Below, in pieces: positions 45,600 through 57,721 of a DNA stretch of 64,000 bases. The first letter of the stretch is position 1. The number at the start of each line of letters is the position of its first letter. The position numbers were made by a program, and so were the translations under genes. Origin of the DNA: Nepenthes gracilis. Taxonomy: Eukaryota; Streptophyta; Magnoliopsida; Caryophyllales; Nepenthaceae. Location of the stretch: contig BSYO01000002.1 of NCBI GenBank assembly GCA_033239525.1, positions 11,814,626 to 11,878,625 of the forward strand. The letters are read 5' to 3'. Below the pieces are notes generated by a model. The model was not told the origin of the DNA, searched no databases, and saw nothing but the letters and a program-made list of their open reading frames with translations.

Positions 45600-45800
45600 C
45601 AGGGCCAGTAGGTCGTACTAGCAATGATGCGAGAGAACGAGGAAAGGATCATGATACTCCACATGATCTAAGGCCGTGAGGGATTATCTTTTACGACCCA
45701 TCCGGGGGGTCGTGCACATCGTGCCGTAAATCGCCCCATTCCCCCGGGGTACCAGGGCAGTCCTCGTTCTTCCACAATAGTATCCTAAGGCGTGACACGA
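45600..45800 (-). other. Structured RNA block, LTR E
   Basis: Arms AGAACGAGGA (45634-45643) and TCCTCGTTCT (45761-45770) are perfect complements. Hairpin GATCATG (45647-45653) / CATGATC (45662-45668). Bases differ from families B and C but pairing is kept. Confidence 0.62.
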
Positions 45801-46780
45801 GCATCACCCGCTCACATAAGCGACCAGAATACGTGATCAAAGTATTCCTCGGGTTCCCACCGAGATGGACGTGTCAAGCCAAAGAATACTATCCATCTAA
45901 AAGTCCATAGTCCTAGTTTCATGATTCTATTTCCATATTCATTTGAGGGAAAGTCCACCATATCCAATTTACCATATCTCCCGCCATTTGGGAGGTTCCA
46001 TCATTCACATATCACATTGTGGACTTCCCTTCGATTACTTGCTCGGTTCTTACTTTTCTTTGGATCTTAAGCTTTTTAAGCGATTCAACAATACATATAA
46101 TTATCAAGGTTTATGAGAGATCGGAGTTGCTTACCATCGATGAGCCAATCACATTGGGGTCCTCGAACTGTTTCTGAATCTTACAATTTCAAATGCACAT
46201 TAGTCATATCTTCCATAACAATGGAATGAGGGTAAAACATGCACATTTTCCATTTCTTTCATATGGACAGTAACAGGGATCGTTTAATGCTTCCGGACGC
46301 CCCAAACGGGTAGATTCTTGTCCAATCGGACGTCCGGTCGATATACATACATCATTAGGACATGGTGATTCATATCTTGAGATCAATTTAAGATAATATA
46401 AAGGTGAAAGCATGTAAATTTATTTGTTCACCTCGGGTGAACAGTGTCAGGAAGCATTTAGAGGTCTCGGACGCCGTGTACGGGTCGATTCTTGTGAATT
46501 CGGACGCCCGGCCGATATGTATACATATTTGGGGCGTGGTGATTCATATTTTGAGGTCCAATTTAACATAATTTGAGGGAAAAACAGTGAACCCGAATCT
46601 GGGCGTGGGTTAGGGTTTGGTGGTACCAAACTGATCGATTCAGAGCTTGTTTCGGTCAATAAATTATGGATTCCTTGATCTTAAAGCATGGGTTACCAAT
46701 TTCTCACAATTTGGGTGGGTATCGAGACAATAACACCCGATGGAGAACGAATAAAAATCACAAGATGGAAAATAGTGAGT

Positions 46781-46795
46781 ATGAGAACACTTGCC
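46781..46795 (-). promoter_or_regulatory. GGCAAGTG motif, LTR E
   Basis: Minus-strand GAGGCAAGTGTTCTCAT downstream of the GC-rich stretch. Confidence 0.4.
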
Positions 46796-46839
46796 TCGAC
46801 GTGCTCTACGTTTTCTCCAACTAGCTCGAGCTCGGAATC

Positions 46840-47060
46840 GGACCCGAAGGCCTCCATTTTCCCCTTTTCTCCTTCGCGAGCTTTTCCTCTCACCGGGCTC
46901 CCACGGGTGCTGCCGCCGCTCCACCGCGACGCCCAGCCTGCCACGGCCTTGCATGGCCGTCTCCAGCCACTGCCGACGCCGGCGCTGCCTCCACCGGCGC
47001 CGCTCGCCCCCTCTCTCTCTTTTTCTCTCCCTTGCCGAAACCCTCGCCCTCACGCTGCTC
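46840..47060 (-). other. GC-rich stretch in LTR E leader
   Basis: Strongly G+C-rich (CCGCCGCTCC, CGGCGCTGCC) inside an A+T-rich LTR. Frames are open on both strands (for example minus 46944-46693), as expected for GC-rich low-complexity DNA. It may be a captured host 5' exon or a leader; I recognise no protein family. Confidence 0.45.
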
Positions 47061-47105
47061 TCTCCCGATTCTGCCTCCTGCTTCTTTTCTTTTCCTTCTG
47101 CCTCT

Positions 47106-47272
47106 ATTATTATTATTATTATTATTATTATATACACAACACACACACACACACACGCACGCACGCACGCACACGTTACACACACACACATTATATATAT
47201 ATATATTATATAGACACAACCACACACACACACATAATATATATTATATATATATATATATATTATATACAC

Positions 47273-47306
<34 letters not shown>
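47106..47306. repeat. Microsatellite cluster (ATT)n, (CA)n, (TA)n
   Basis: (ATT)n at about 47106-47131, (CA/CG)n at 47134-47190, then alternating (TA)n and (CA)n to 47306. It lies directly upstream of the GC-rich leader on the minus strand, so a TA tract may act as the TATA region. Confidence 0.95.
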
Positions 47307-47310
<4 letters not shown>

Positions 47311-47633
47311 TATTTTTCTTAAATCACAAAAAACCCAAAATCGATAATCGGGCGGCCGAATGGGCTCACATTGGACGCCGGCCCATCAGATCCAAATATT
47401 CTTCAAAATTTTCATAATATTTTACTCAAACCCGATTTACCCAAAATTACCAAAAATAATAATTAATCTCAATTTAATCCGATATCACTATTTTGAGATT
47501 TCGGGATGTTACAGTAAATTAGACAAGTAGGACCAGGACGTCAAGGAGCGCCATGTCTTAGTTACTGCTTAGAACAAATTACAATCTAACTGAATTCTTC
47601 CTATTACAGAATTCAAAAGTCTTAACTGAAGGA

Positions 47634-47957
47634 ATGACAAGCAGGGCTCTTGGTTACGAAAAGAAAAGGAGTCCTTCAGAAAGAAAATATCCGGCCAGAA
47701 AGGTTCTAGTACCGGCAAGAGCTAAGCAACTAGAGTCAATGAAGGAGTCTGACAAATCAGTACAGACCTCAAAGGTATTGGAAAAGTCATGTCCACATAG
47801 AAACAGGCCTTGTTTCAATGTACTAGGAGTTCGTTGTAATTATGGTTTGGCTGGACATAAGGTAAGAAATTGTCCATATTCGAAGAGAACCCGGGCACCC
47901 AAACTAATTGCCCCGATTAAAGAAATTGTAGATTCTGCAAAAGATGTGGGAGTATAA
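47634..47957 (+). pseudogene. gag fragment, C unit 4, without the internal stop
   Basis: The 107-codon version: MTSRALGYEKKRS to the knuckle CNYGLAGHKVRNC, then CPYSKRTRAPK to TAA. The codon that is TAG in the other units is TTG here. The second Cys of the knuckle is still missing. Possible remnants of the larger gag upstream (about 47560-47633) are not in a clear frame. Confidence 0.72.
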
Positions 47958-49730
47958 TCAACTATGGTGGGAGGTACGATTTTTTCGAACACATGATGCT
48001 GAAACCTCTTTTATGCTGTGTTTCTTGAGTTTATCTTTGATTGAGGATTGCAGACTTAGTTAGCTATGTTGATAATCATGGCAATTACTTGTGACTATGG
48101 ATAGAATTAGCCGTACTGAATTAAGGTAATAAGCTCTGATCGATTTTGGGTGGTAACTTTTGGCAAGCTGCCATATTGGTGAGAGAGTTGGATTAATAAG
48201 GATATTAGAACCAACATATCAGATTGTGAAATTCTGAGTAAGAGGCAAGGTTAAATAAGTTAAAGGCGTTCAACCTAATGAGAATTAGGATTGCCCTTTT
48301 TGAAGTTAATAGATGACCGTTCAAGAATCTGGCTATGCCGGTTTTAAAGAACATATGAATGACCAACCAAATCTGTTTTAATGAAGTGGTTTAAAGGAAA
48401 CTGAATTTGGCATTAGTCTCAAAGGATGTGCGTGGAATTAAAAGAGTATCGACTGGGCACTATTAATGGAGCCATAGAACTATGTGATAGTAGGATTTGT
48501 TGATGATCAGATAAGTTAGCATAGGTGATGAGTTTATAAGAAAGATTGGGTTTTGTTAGTCCATATTAATAGACGATCACCCACAATCGAGTGGGAGAGG
48601 CATCCGTGGGATGCAACTGCTCCACCTATAATTAAAACATTGTGATAAGATCCTTAAGGACTTTGGAATGATCCCTTGATAGAGATTAAAGTTCTATAAA
48701 AACTTAGGATGTGACAGGTGAATCTTGATGTATTCGATGGAGGCAAATACTAAGATCAATAGTTGATGTCAGAAGTCCCCATTCAAAAGTATGAAGAAGC
48801 ACTTTGAAGATAATCCTGACCTGATAATTTTAAGAATTTTGAAGATGAAATTTGATGATTGTTGAGAAAACTCTAGGATTATGTCTTTCTATGTCTCGTG
48901 TGGATTGATATTATTGGGATAAGTAGGAGAGGAATCCCTTATTAGAATTACTTTTTCATTAATTGAGATCAGTAATCGAATGTCTCCACTTAAGTAATGA
49001 TCAAATGATTCACCCATGATAATTTCAAATATTGTGTTTTGGTTAAATTAATTGATTTATTAATACACCAATGAGATCTTAATTGTTAAGTGTAGAGGTA
49101 AAGAATTGGACAATGGAATCTGAAGCCACATTGAACCAGTAGTGACCATATAAATTGCAGTTTTTTATCTTGCCACAGGTTGAGGGTTTGAGAAAAGTTG
49201 TTTTCCTCGGTATATGGACATTGAGATTTTGATGTTGTTAAGTGTTAGGGTCTCGAGTTCTTGAGCAATGGTCTAAGACTAAACCGAATCCATAGAGACT
49301 GTTGTAGTTAGAACTTCTTATTCTATTATGAATTGAGGATCTGTGAGAGATATTTATGTGGTATGGATATTATAGAATCAATCTAAAACAAGGTTATCAC
49401 ATGGCTCGGATGTTCGGAAAGGAATATGGCATGAAATGAAGAAAATATAAAGTATCGTGCTTTTAAAATCTAATTGTAACTTAAATTTCGTGTTGGGATT
49501 TTGGCTGAAAGAACCAAAATGCCAGGTTGTGATAGTGGCGGTAAGATGGAATTGATGAAACTAGAGCTAACCGATTGATCAAAGCGCGCGGCGGAAGGGT
49601 GATGAACCTGTGCATATAAAACGGTTTAAGTTAATATCCGAAGAAGATGCTCAGCATTGAGGTTCAGCGTGAAATGAAATGAGGCATTTTGCTAATTTTG
49701 AGGACAAAATTCCTTTAAGTAGGGGAGAAT

Positions 49731-52500
49731 TGTGAGATCCTGAAATCAAAAAGGCTTAAAATAGGAATAAAATATTGCTACTTAAAATTGGAGTGGCCTT
49801 GTGCCACCAGAAGGTCGAACCACTTCATGGAAGTGTGAGAGGCCGAAATGAATAATAAGAGAAATTTGACTAAATTTGAAGAATTGACCGGATTTGAAGA
49901 GATGATCGGATTCGAAGATATTGACCGGATTTGAAGAGTTGACCAGATTTGAGGAAGTTGACCGGATTTTGAAGGGTTTAGAAATGTTGACCGGCCTTTG
50001 ACCGGCTTGAGGAAAGTTAACCGGTCTTGAATAAAAGAGGCAAAATTGTGGGCAAGGAAATGACTTAACTAGAATAAGAAATATTGACCAAAAAGTTGAC
50101 CGAATAAACTAATGGTAATTAAAGACAAAAGTAAACCTTACTATTTAGTTGGAATCTAACTAGGAGGCAACCAAATGGAGTAAGTAAACTAACCTTGTTA
50201 CTCCCACCTACCCTCTGAAAAATAGTACCGAACAAGTGACTTACCCTCATTTACTTCGCCTACTCCCTGCTCTTTATATACCGGGCTCCAGTTGAGGATG
50301 AGTGTGAGTTTCTGGCACGAAGGAAGAATAAAGAGCGAAGAAGGAGGGAAGAACTTTGAGGCAGCTTGAGTGGACAGTCAGGAAAGTGTACCTCGGACGC
50401 TACCGTTTTAAGTTCTATTTTTAAGAATACTGCTGAGTGTACCCCAGTTTTAAAAGTTCGTGCATTAAGAACTCCCATTTCTAAGTCCAGTTTTAAGAAA
50501 AACTGCTAGTGTTTCTCCTTTCGATTTAAATGCCTACCGTTTTAAAGTTACTGCTTATGTTGTATTTACGGTATGATGGCTTTCATGGTTAGTTCCTGTA
50601 CTCTGTTTTCAACCTTCTGTTTCCTTCTTAAACCGAAATTGCATAAAATCCAGACTAAAAATGAAATCGGCATTGTAAGCATCAAAATCGGCCCATTGCA
50701 TGTTGAAATACAAATCGGCCCCCTTGCATGATAAAAACGAAATCGGCCCTTTGCATGATAAAATCGAAATCGGCCTTTGGATGAAAAATCAAGTTCGGCC
50801 TTTGCATGAAATCAAGTTCGGTCTTGCATGTTGAAAACAAGTTCGGCCTCCCTTGAATGATAAATGAACTTCAGCCTTCCCCCTATTATAAAGAGGTTCG
50901 GCCTCCCCTAATGATAAAAGAGGTCCGGCTTTCCTTAAGTGAAAATCAAGACCGGCATTGTGAACATGGAAATCCAAACTGGCCTCCTCCCTTGTAAATG
51001 AAGTCCGGCTTGAGTAAGAAAAAAAAATCAGGTCCGGCTCTTAAAGCTTGAAAACACAACAACTCCGGCCTTCCCTTGAGGCACAACAACTCCGGCCCTC
51101 CCTTGAGGCACAACAACTTCGGCCCTTGAACTTCGGCTTTTGTGGAAAAAGAACTCCGGCTTTTAAAAGAAAGAGACCTCCGGCTTTCCCTTGGATGCTA
51201 AATCAAGTTCGGTTTTCCTAGGTGAAAAATTAGGTTCGGCCTTCCTTAATGAAAAATCAAGTTCGGCTTTCTGAATGAAAAATCAAGTTCGGCTTTCCTT
51301 AATGAAAATCAAGTTTAGCTTTCTTTAATGAAAAATCAAGTTCGGCTTTCCTTCATGAAAATCAAGTTCGGCTTTCCTTGATGAAAAATCAAGTTCGGTT
51401 TTCCTTGATGAAGAATCAGGTTCAGCTTTCCCTTGATGAAAATCAAGTTGGATTTCCCTTAATGAAGAATCAAGTTTGGTTTTCCGGCTTTAAGATATCT
51501 GTATCTCTGAAGGTTAATAGTAATGTTTCTGACTGATACTGAAAATGGCTTTCAGTAAACGATAAGAAGAAAATATTTTTTTCTGTTATTATGGACTCAA
51601 CACTGATATGCAGTCAGGTTATGTTCTCCGGCATGCCTTAGAACGTTATGGTGGTAATCGAGGGTAACTCTGTCCATAGAATTATATGTGGTCCGCCACT
51701 CCTCAGGGCGTTATAATAGGAGGGTAGCTTCTGTTCCGTTCTGGCCGGCACCTCCATGGATAGGCAAAGGATCTCCTGAGGTGGGATCATTTTGTTCTGT
51801 TATTGCTGTTGATTGTGGGGAGATGTATACAATCTATCCTTGATTATTCGCCCCTCTGCTAGTAGGGTCAATAGTAGGGTCCTTTACTGAAAAAGATAAG
51901 TTTTCTATAAATTATGGAAGTTGGACTGATTTCTACTTTCTGAAATATGAGTACACTGATTTCTGATTTTCGAAGACCATTTCCATTTTCTGACAGTTCT
52001 GTATACGTCATCATATTTCTATTGTAAATCACTTCCTATGGCATTTGTAACTTCATGTGCAATAGTATACATTTCTTTGAGTTATGTTCCGCATACATGT
52101 TTTACTATATACCAACATGTACCTTCTTTGGGCCTCGGCTCTTTGTTTTTCTATTTTCCCCCTCAAGATGAGACTATAGAATTTGTACCTGACGAGAAGG
52201 AGTAACTAGAGCTCCATCTAAGAGATTTTAAGGATTCCGAAGCATACTTTGGGAGTTACCACGGAAGCAGCAGTGGATGTAATGTTCTAATTAGAATAGT
52301 TGTATTTTTAAAATTGGAACCTTGTGCCTATGTGCGCATGAATGAATTTTTTGGGAGTGAGTTTAAATACTTCGACAGGTTATTAGATTTACTTCGACTA
52401 CATGTTTTATGGATAATGTGTATGGTTCCTAGAAGGCATCTTGATTCTGTTTTATGAATGACGGAATCAAAAAATATATATATATATCTGTTCCATCACA
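49731..52500 (+). repeat. LTR C5 (2.77 kb)
   Basis: Starts TGTGAGATCC, ends GTTCCATCACA. A stretch of about 240 bp is missing at 51485, where GGTTTTCC joins GGCTTTAAGATATC; C6 has the same join. Confidence 0.9.
51627..51876 (+). other. Structured RNA block, LTR C5
   Basis: Arms TAATCGAGGGTA (51655-51666) and TATCCTTGATTA (51835-51846) pair fully if two G-U pairs are allowed. Confidence 0.55.
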
Positions 52501-54922
52501 ATTAGTATCAGAGAGTTGAGATGCCTTAAGAATTGATTCATCGAAAAGCGGAAGCTTAGGATAGGTTAAGTTGAATCCAAGGGCGGTTATACGTAGCCAT
52601 CTATTCCAACTTAAGGCGTTAGTGCTAATTAAGTTTGGGGTAGGTTATGAATGACCGGATAAGAAATTGAAGGTGGAAGATAGACTGGCTGGGTTTATCC
52701 ATCCTAGTTCGGTAAATTAGAGTAATAGGACCAGGACATCAAGGAGCGCCATGTCTTAGTTACTGCTTAGAACAAATTACAATCTAACTGAATTCTTCTA
52801 TTATTACGAATTTAAAAGTCTTAACTAAAGGAATGACAAGCCGGGCTCTTGGTTACGTAAAGAAGAGGAGTCCTTCAGAAAGAAAATATCCGGCCAGAAA
52901 GGTTCTAGTGCCGGCAAGAGCTAAGCAACTAGAGTCAATGAAGGAGTCCGACAAATCAGTACAGACCTCAAAGGTATTGGAAAGGTCTTGTCCACATAGA
53001 AACAGGCCTTGTTTCAAGGTACTAGGAGTTCATTGTAATTATGGTTAGGCTGGACATAAGGTAAGAAATTGTCCATATTCGAAGAGAACCCGAGCACCCA
53101 AACTAATTGCCCCGATTAAACAAATTGTAGATTCTGCAAAAGATGTGGGAGTATAATCAGCTATGGTGGAAGGTACGATTTTTTCAAAAACATGATGCTG
53201 AAACCTCTTTTATGCTGTGTTTCTTGAGTTTATCTTTGATTGAGGATTGCAGACTTAGTTAGCTATATTGATAATCATGGCAATTACTTGTGACTATGGA
53301 TAGAATTATCCGTACTGAATTAAGGTAATAAGCTCTGATCGGTTTCAGGTGGTAACTTTTGGCAAGCTGCCATATTGGTGAGAGAGTTGGATTAATAAGG
53401 ATGTTAGAACCAACATATCAGATTGTGAAATTCTGAGTAAGAGGCAAGGTTAAATAAGTTAAAGGCGTTCAACCTAATGAGAATTAGGATTGCCCTTTTT
53501 GAAGTTAATAGATGACCGTTCAAGAATCTGGCTATGCAGGTTTTAAGGAACGTGTGAATGACCAAGCTAATCTGTTTTAATGAAGTGGATTAAAGGAAAT
53601 TGAATTCGGCATTAGTCTCTAAGGATGTGCGTGGAATTAAAAGAGTATCAACTGGGCACTATTAATGGAGCCATAGAACCATGTGATAGTATGACTTCTT
53701 GATGATCAGATAAGTTAGCATAGGTGATGAGTTTATAAGAAAGATTGGGGTTTTTAGTCCATATTAATAGACAATCATCCACAAGCAAGCGGGAGAGGCA
53801 TCCGTGGGATGGAACCGCTCCACCTATAATTGAAACATTGTGATAAGATCCTTGAGGACTTAGGAATGATCCCTTGATAGAGATTAAAGTCCTATAAAAA
53901 GCTAGGAAGTGTTGGGTGAATCTTGATGTATTCGACGGAGGCGAATACTAAAATCAATAGTTGATGTCGAAGTCCCATTCGAAAGTATGAAGAACCACTT
54001 TGAAGATAATCCTGACCTGATAATTTTAAGAATTTTGAAGATGAAATTTGATGATTGTTGAGAAAACTCTAGGATTATGTCTTTCTACGTCTCCTATGGA
54101 TTGATATTCTTGGGATAAGTAGGAGAGGAATCCCTTATCAGAATTACTTTTTTCATTAATTGAGATCAGTAATCGAATGCCTCCACTTAAGTAATGATCA
54201 AATGATTCACCCATGATAATTTCAAATAATGTGTTTTTGTTAAATTAATTGATTTATTAATACACCAATGAGATCTTAATTGTTAAGTGTAGAGGTAAAG
54301 AATTGGACAATGGAATCGGAAGCCACATTGAACTGTAGTGACCATATAAATTGCGGTTTTGATCTTTCCACGGGTTGAGGGTTTGAGAAAAGTTGTTTCC
54401 CTCGGTATATGGACTTTGAGATTTTGAGGTTGTTAAGTGTTAGGGTCTCGAGGTCTTGAGCAATGGTCTAAGACTAAACCGAATCCATAGAGACTGTTGT
54501 AGTTAGGACTTCTTATTCTATTATGAATTGAGGATCTCGTGAGAGATATTTATGTGGTATGGATATTTTAGAATCAATCTAAATCAAGGTTATCACATGT
54601 CTCGGATGTTCGGAAAGGAATATGACATGAAATGAATAAAATGTAAAGTATCTTGCTGTTATAATCTAATTGTACTATGAATTTCGTGTTGGGATTTTGG
54701 TGAAAGAACCAAAATGCCAGGTTGTGATAGTGGCGGCAAGGTGGAATTGATTAAACTAGAGCTAATCGATTGATCAGTGCGCGGTGGAAGAGTGATGAAC
54801 CTATGCATATACAACGGTTTAAGTTAATATCCAAAGAAGATGCTCAATATTGAGGTTCAACGTGAAATGAAATGAGGCATTTTGCTAATTTTGAGGACAA
54901 AATTCCTTTAAGTGGGGAGAAT
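52501..54922 (+). mobile_element. Family C internal region 5
   Basis: Primer site TAGTATCAGAG (one mismatch), gag fragment, and a degenerate remainder to AGTGGGGAG. Very similar to internal region 6. Confidence 0.85.
52833..53156 (+). pseudogene. gag fragment, C unit 5
   Basis: MTSRALGYVKKRS frame (V for E at residue 9), 71 codons to TAG; identical to unit 6 in those codons. Confidence 0.68.
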
Positions 54923-57721
54923 TGTGAGATCCTGAAATCAAAAAGGCATAAAATATGAATAAAATATTGCTACTTAAAATTGGAGTGGCCTTATGCCACT
55001 AGAAGGTCGAACCACTTCTTGGAAGTGTGAGAGGCCGAAGTGAATAATAAGAGAAATTTGACTAAATTTGAAGAATTGACCGGATTTGAAGAGATGACCG
55101 GATTCGAAGATATTGACCAGATTTGAAGAGTTGACCAGATTTGAGGAAGTTGACTGGATTTTGAAGGGTTTAGAAATGTTAACCGGCCTTTGACCGCTTG
55201 AGGGAAAGTTAACCGGTCTTGAATAAAAGAGGTAAAATCGTGGGCAAGGAAATGACTTGATTAGAATAAGAAATATTGACCAAAAAGTTGACCGAATAAA
55301 CTAATGGTAACTAAAGACAAAAGTAAACCTTACTATTTAGTTGGAATCTAACTAGGCGGCGCCCAAATGGAGTAAGTAAACTGACCTAGTTAATCCCACC
55401 TACCCTCTAAAAAATAGTACCGAACAAGTGACTTACCCTCACTTACTCCACCTACTCCCTCCTCTTTATATACCGGGCTCCAGTTGAGCGATGAATGTGA
55501 GTTTCTGGCACGAAGGAAGAATAATGAGCAAAGAAGGAGGGAAGAACTTTGAGGCAGCTAGAGTGGACAGTCAGGCAAGTATACCTCAGACGCTACTGTT
55601 TTAAGTTCTGTTTTTAAGAATATTGCTGAGTGCACCCCAGTTTTAAAAGTTCATACTTTAAGAACTCCCGTTTCTAAGTCCAGTTTTAAGAAAAACTGTT
55701 TGTGTTTGTCCTTTCGATTTAGAATGCCTACCGTTTTAAAGTTACTGCTTAAGTTGTATTTACGGTATGATGGATTTCATGGTTAGTTCATGTTCTCTAT
55801 TTTCTACCTTTTGTTTCCTGCTTAAACCAAAATTGCATAAAATCAAGACAAAAAATGAAATCGGCATTGTAAGCATCAAAATCGGCCCATTGCATGTTGA
55901 AATCAAAATCGGCCCCCTTGCATGACAAAAACGAAATCGGCCCTTTGCATGATAAAATCGAAATAGGCCTTTGGATGAAAAATCAAGTTCAGCCTTTGCA
56001 AGAAAAATAAAGTTCGGCCTTTGCATGAAATCAAGTTCAGTCTTGCATGTTGAAAACAAGTTCGGCCTCCCTTGAATGATAAATCAACTTCAGCCTTCCC
56101 CCTAGTATAAAGAGGTTCGGCCTCCCCTAATGATAAAAGAGGTCCGGCTTTCCTTAAGTGAAAATCAAGACCGGCATTGTGAACATGGAAATCCAAACTG
56201 GCCTCCTCCCTTGTAAATGAAGTCCGGCTTGAGTAAGAAAAAAAAATCAGGTCCGGCTCTTAAAGCTTGAAAACACAACAACTCCGGCCTTCCCTTGAGG
56301 CACAACAACTCCGGCCCTCCCTTGAGGCACAACAACTTCGGCCCTTGAACTTCGGCTTTTGTGGAAAAAGAACTCCGGCTTTTAAAAGAAAGAGACCTCC
56401 GGCTTTCCCTTGGATGCTAAATCAAGTTCGGTTTTCCTAGGTGAAAAATTAGGTTCGGCCTTCCTTAATGAAAAATCAAGTTCGGCTTTCCTGAATGAAA
56501 AATCAAGTTCGGCTTTCCTTAATGAAAATCAAGTTTAGCTTTCTTTAATGAAAAATCAAGTTCGGCTTTCCTTCATGAAAAATCAAGTTCGGCTTTCCTT
56601 GATGAAAAATCAAGTTCGGTTTTCCTTGATGAAGAATCAGGTTCAGCTTTCCCTTGATGAAAATCAAGTTCGGATTTCCCTTAATGAAGAATCAAGTTTG
56701 GTTTTCCGGCTTTAAGATATCTGTATCTCTGAAGGTTAATAGTAATGTTTCTGACTGATACTGAAAATGGCTTTCAGTAAACGATAAGAAGAAAATATTT
56801 TTTTCTGTTATTATGGACTCAACACTGATATGCAGTCAGGTTATGTTCTCCGGCATGCCTTAGAACGTTATGGTGGTAATCGAGGGTAACTCTGTCCATA
56901 GAATTATATGTGGTCCGCCACTCCTCAGGGCGTTATAATAGGAGGGTAGCTTCTGTTCCGTTCTGGCCGGCACCCCCATGGATAGGCGAAGGATCTCCTG
57001 AGGTGGGATCATTTTGTTCATTATTGCTGTTGATTGTGGGGAGATGTATACAATCTATCCTTGATTATTCGCCCCTCTGCTAGTAGGGTCAATAGTAGGG
57101 TCCTTTACTGAAAAAGATAAGTTTTCTATAAATTATGGAAGTTGGACTGATTTCTACTTTCTGAAATATGAGTACACTGATTTCTGATTTTCGAAGACCA
57201 TTTCCATTTTCTGACAGTTCTGTATACGTCATCATATTTCTATTGTAAATCACTTCCTATGGCATTTGTAACTTCATGTGCAATAGTATCTGTTTTGCTG
57301 AGTTATGTTCCGCATACATGTTTTACTATATACCAACATGTACCTTGCTGGGCCTCGGCTCACTGTTTTCTATTTTCCCCCTCAAGATGAGACTATAGAA
57401 TTTGTACCTGACGAGAAGGAGTAACTAGAGCTCCATCTAAGAGATTTTAAGGATTCCGAAGCATACTTTGGGAGTTACCACGGAAGCAGCAGTGGATGTA
57501 ATGTTCTAATTAGAATAGTTGTATTTTTAAAATTGGAACCTTGTGCCTATGTGCGCATGAATGAATTTTTTGGGAGTGAGTTTAAATACTTGACAAAAAG
57601 GTTATTAGATTTACTTCGACTACATGTTTTATGGATAATGTGTATGGTTCCTAGAAGGCATCTTGATTACATTTTATGAATGACGGAATCAAAAATATAT
57701 ATATATATCTGTTCCATCACA
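54923..57721 (+). repeat. LTR C6 (2.8 kb)
   Basis: Starts TGTGAGATCC, ends GTTCCATCACA. Shares the 240-bp gap of C5 (at about 56708). Confidence 0.9.
56848..57095 (+). other. Structured RNA block, LTR C6
   Basis: Arms TAATCGAGGGTA (56877-56888) and TATCCTTGATTA (57056-57067), as in C5. Confidence 0.55.

Larger units (their letters stand above)
42247..47513 (-). mobile_element. Element E, minus-strand, 3' part deleted
   Basis: Flanked by GTAAA at 42242-42246 and 47514-47518. Read on the minus strand: 5' LTR (47513-44830), primer site, about 2.1 kb internal region with no readable gag or pol, then only the last 493 bp of the 3' LTR. The two LTR parts differ by few bases over those 493 bp (including the terminal base region and T/C-to-P/T codon change near 42693), so the insertion is young. 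The missing U3 of the 3' LTR and adjoining internal sequence are best explained by a deletion after insertion. Confidence 0.85.
44830..47513 (-). repeat. 5' LTR of element E (2.68 kb)
   Basis: Minus strand starts TGTAACATCCCG and ends CCTCCGTCACA. In transcription order it holds (TA)n and (CA)n tracts, a GC-rich leader-like stretch, GGCAAGTGTTCTC at 46795, the structured block and the acceptor-like unit. Confidence 0.88.
42031..49730 (+). mobile_element. Family C internal region 4, interrupted by element E
   Basis: Primer site at 42033, then colinear with other units to GTAAA at 42242-42246, and resumed at 47514 after the E insertion. The remainder runs to polypurine tract AGTAGGGGAG. Without E it is about 2.43 kb. 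Confidence 0.88.

Noticed and set aside
46688..47347. Long frames on both strands in 46664-47347
   Set aside because: They run through GC-rich low complexity and then (ATT)n, (CA)n and (TA)n tracts; open on several frames at once, with no domain.
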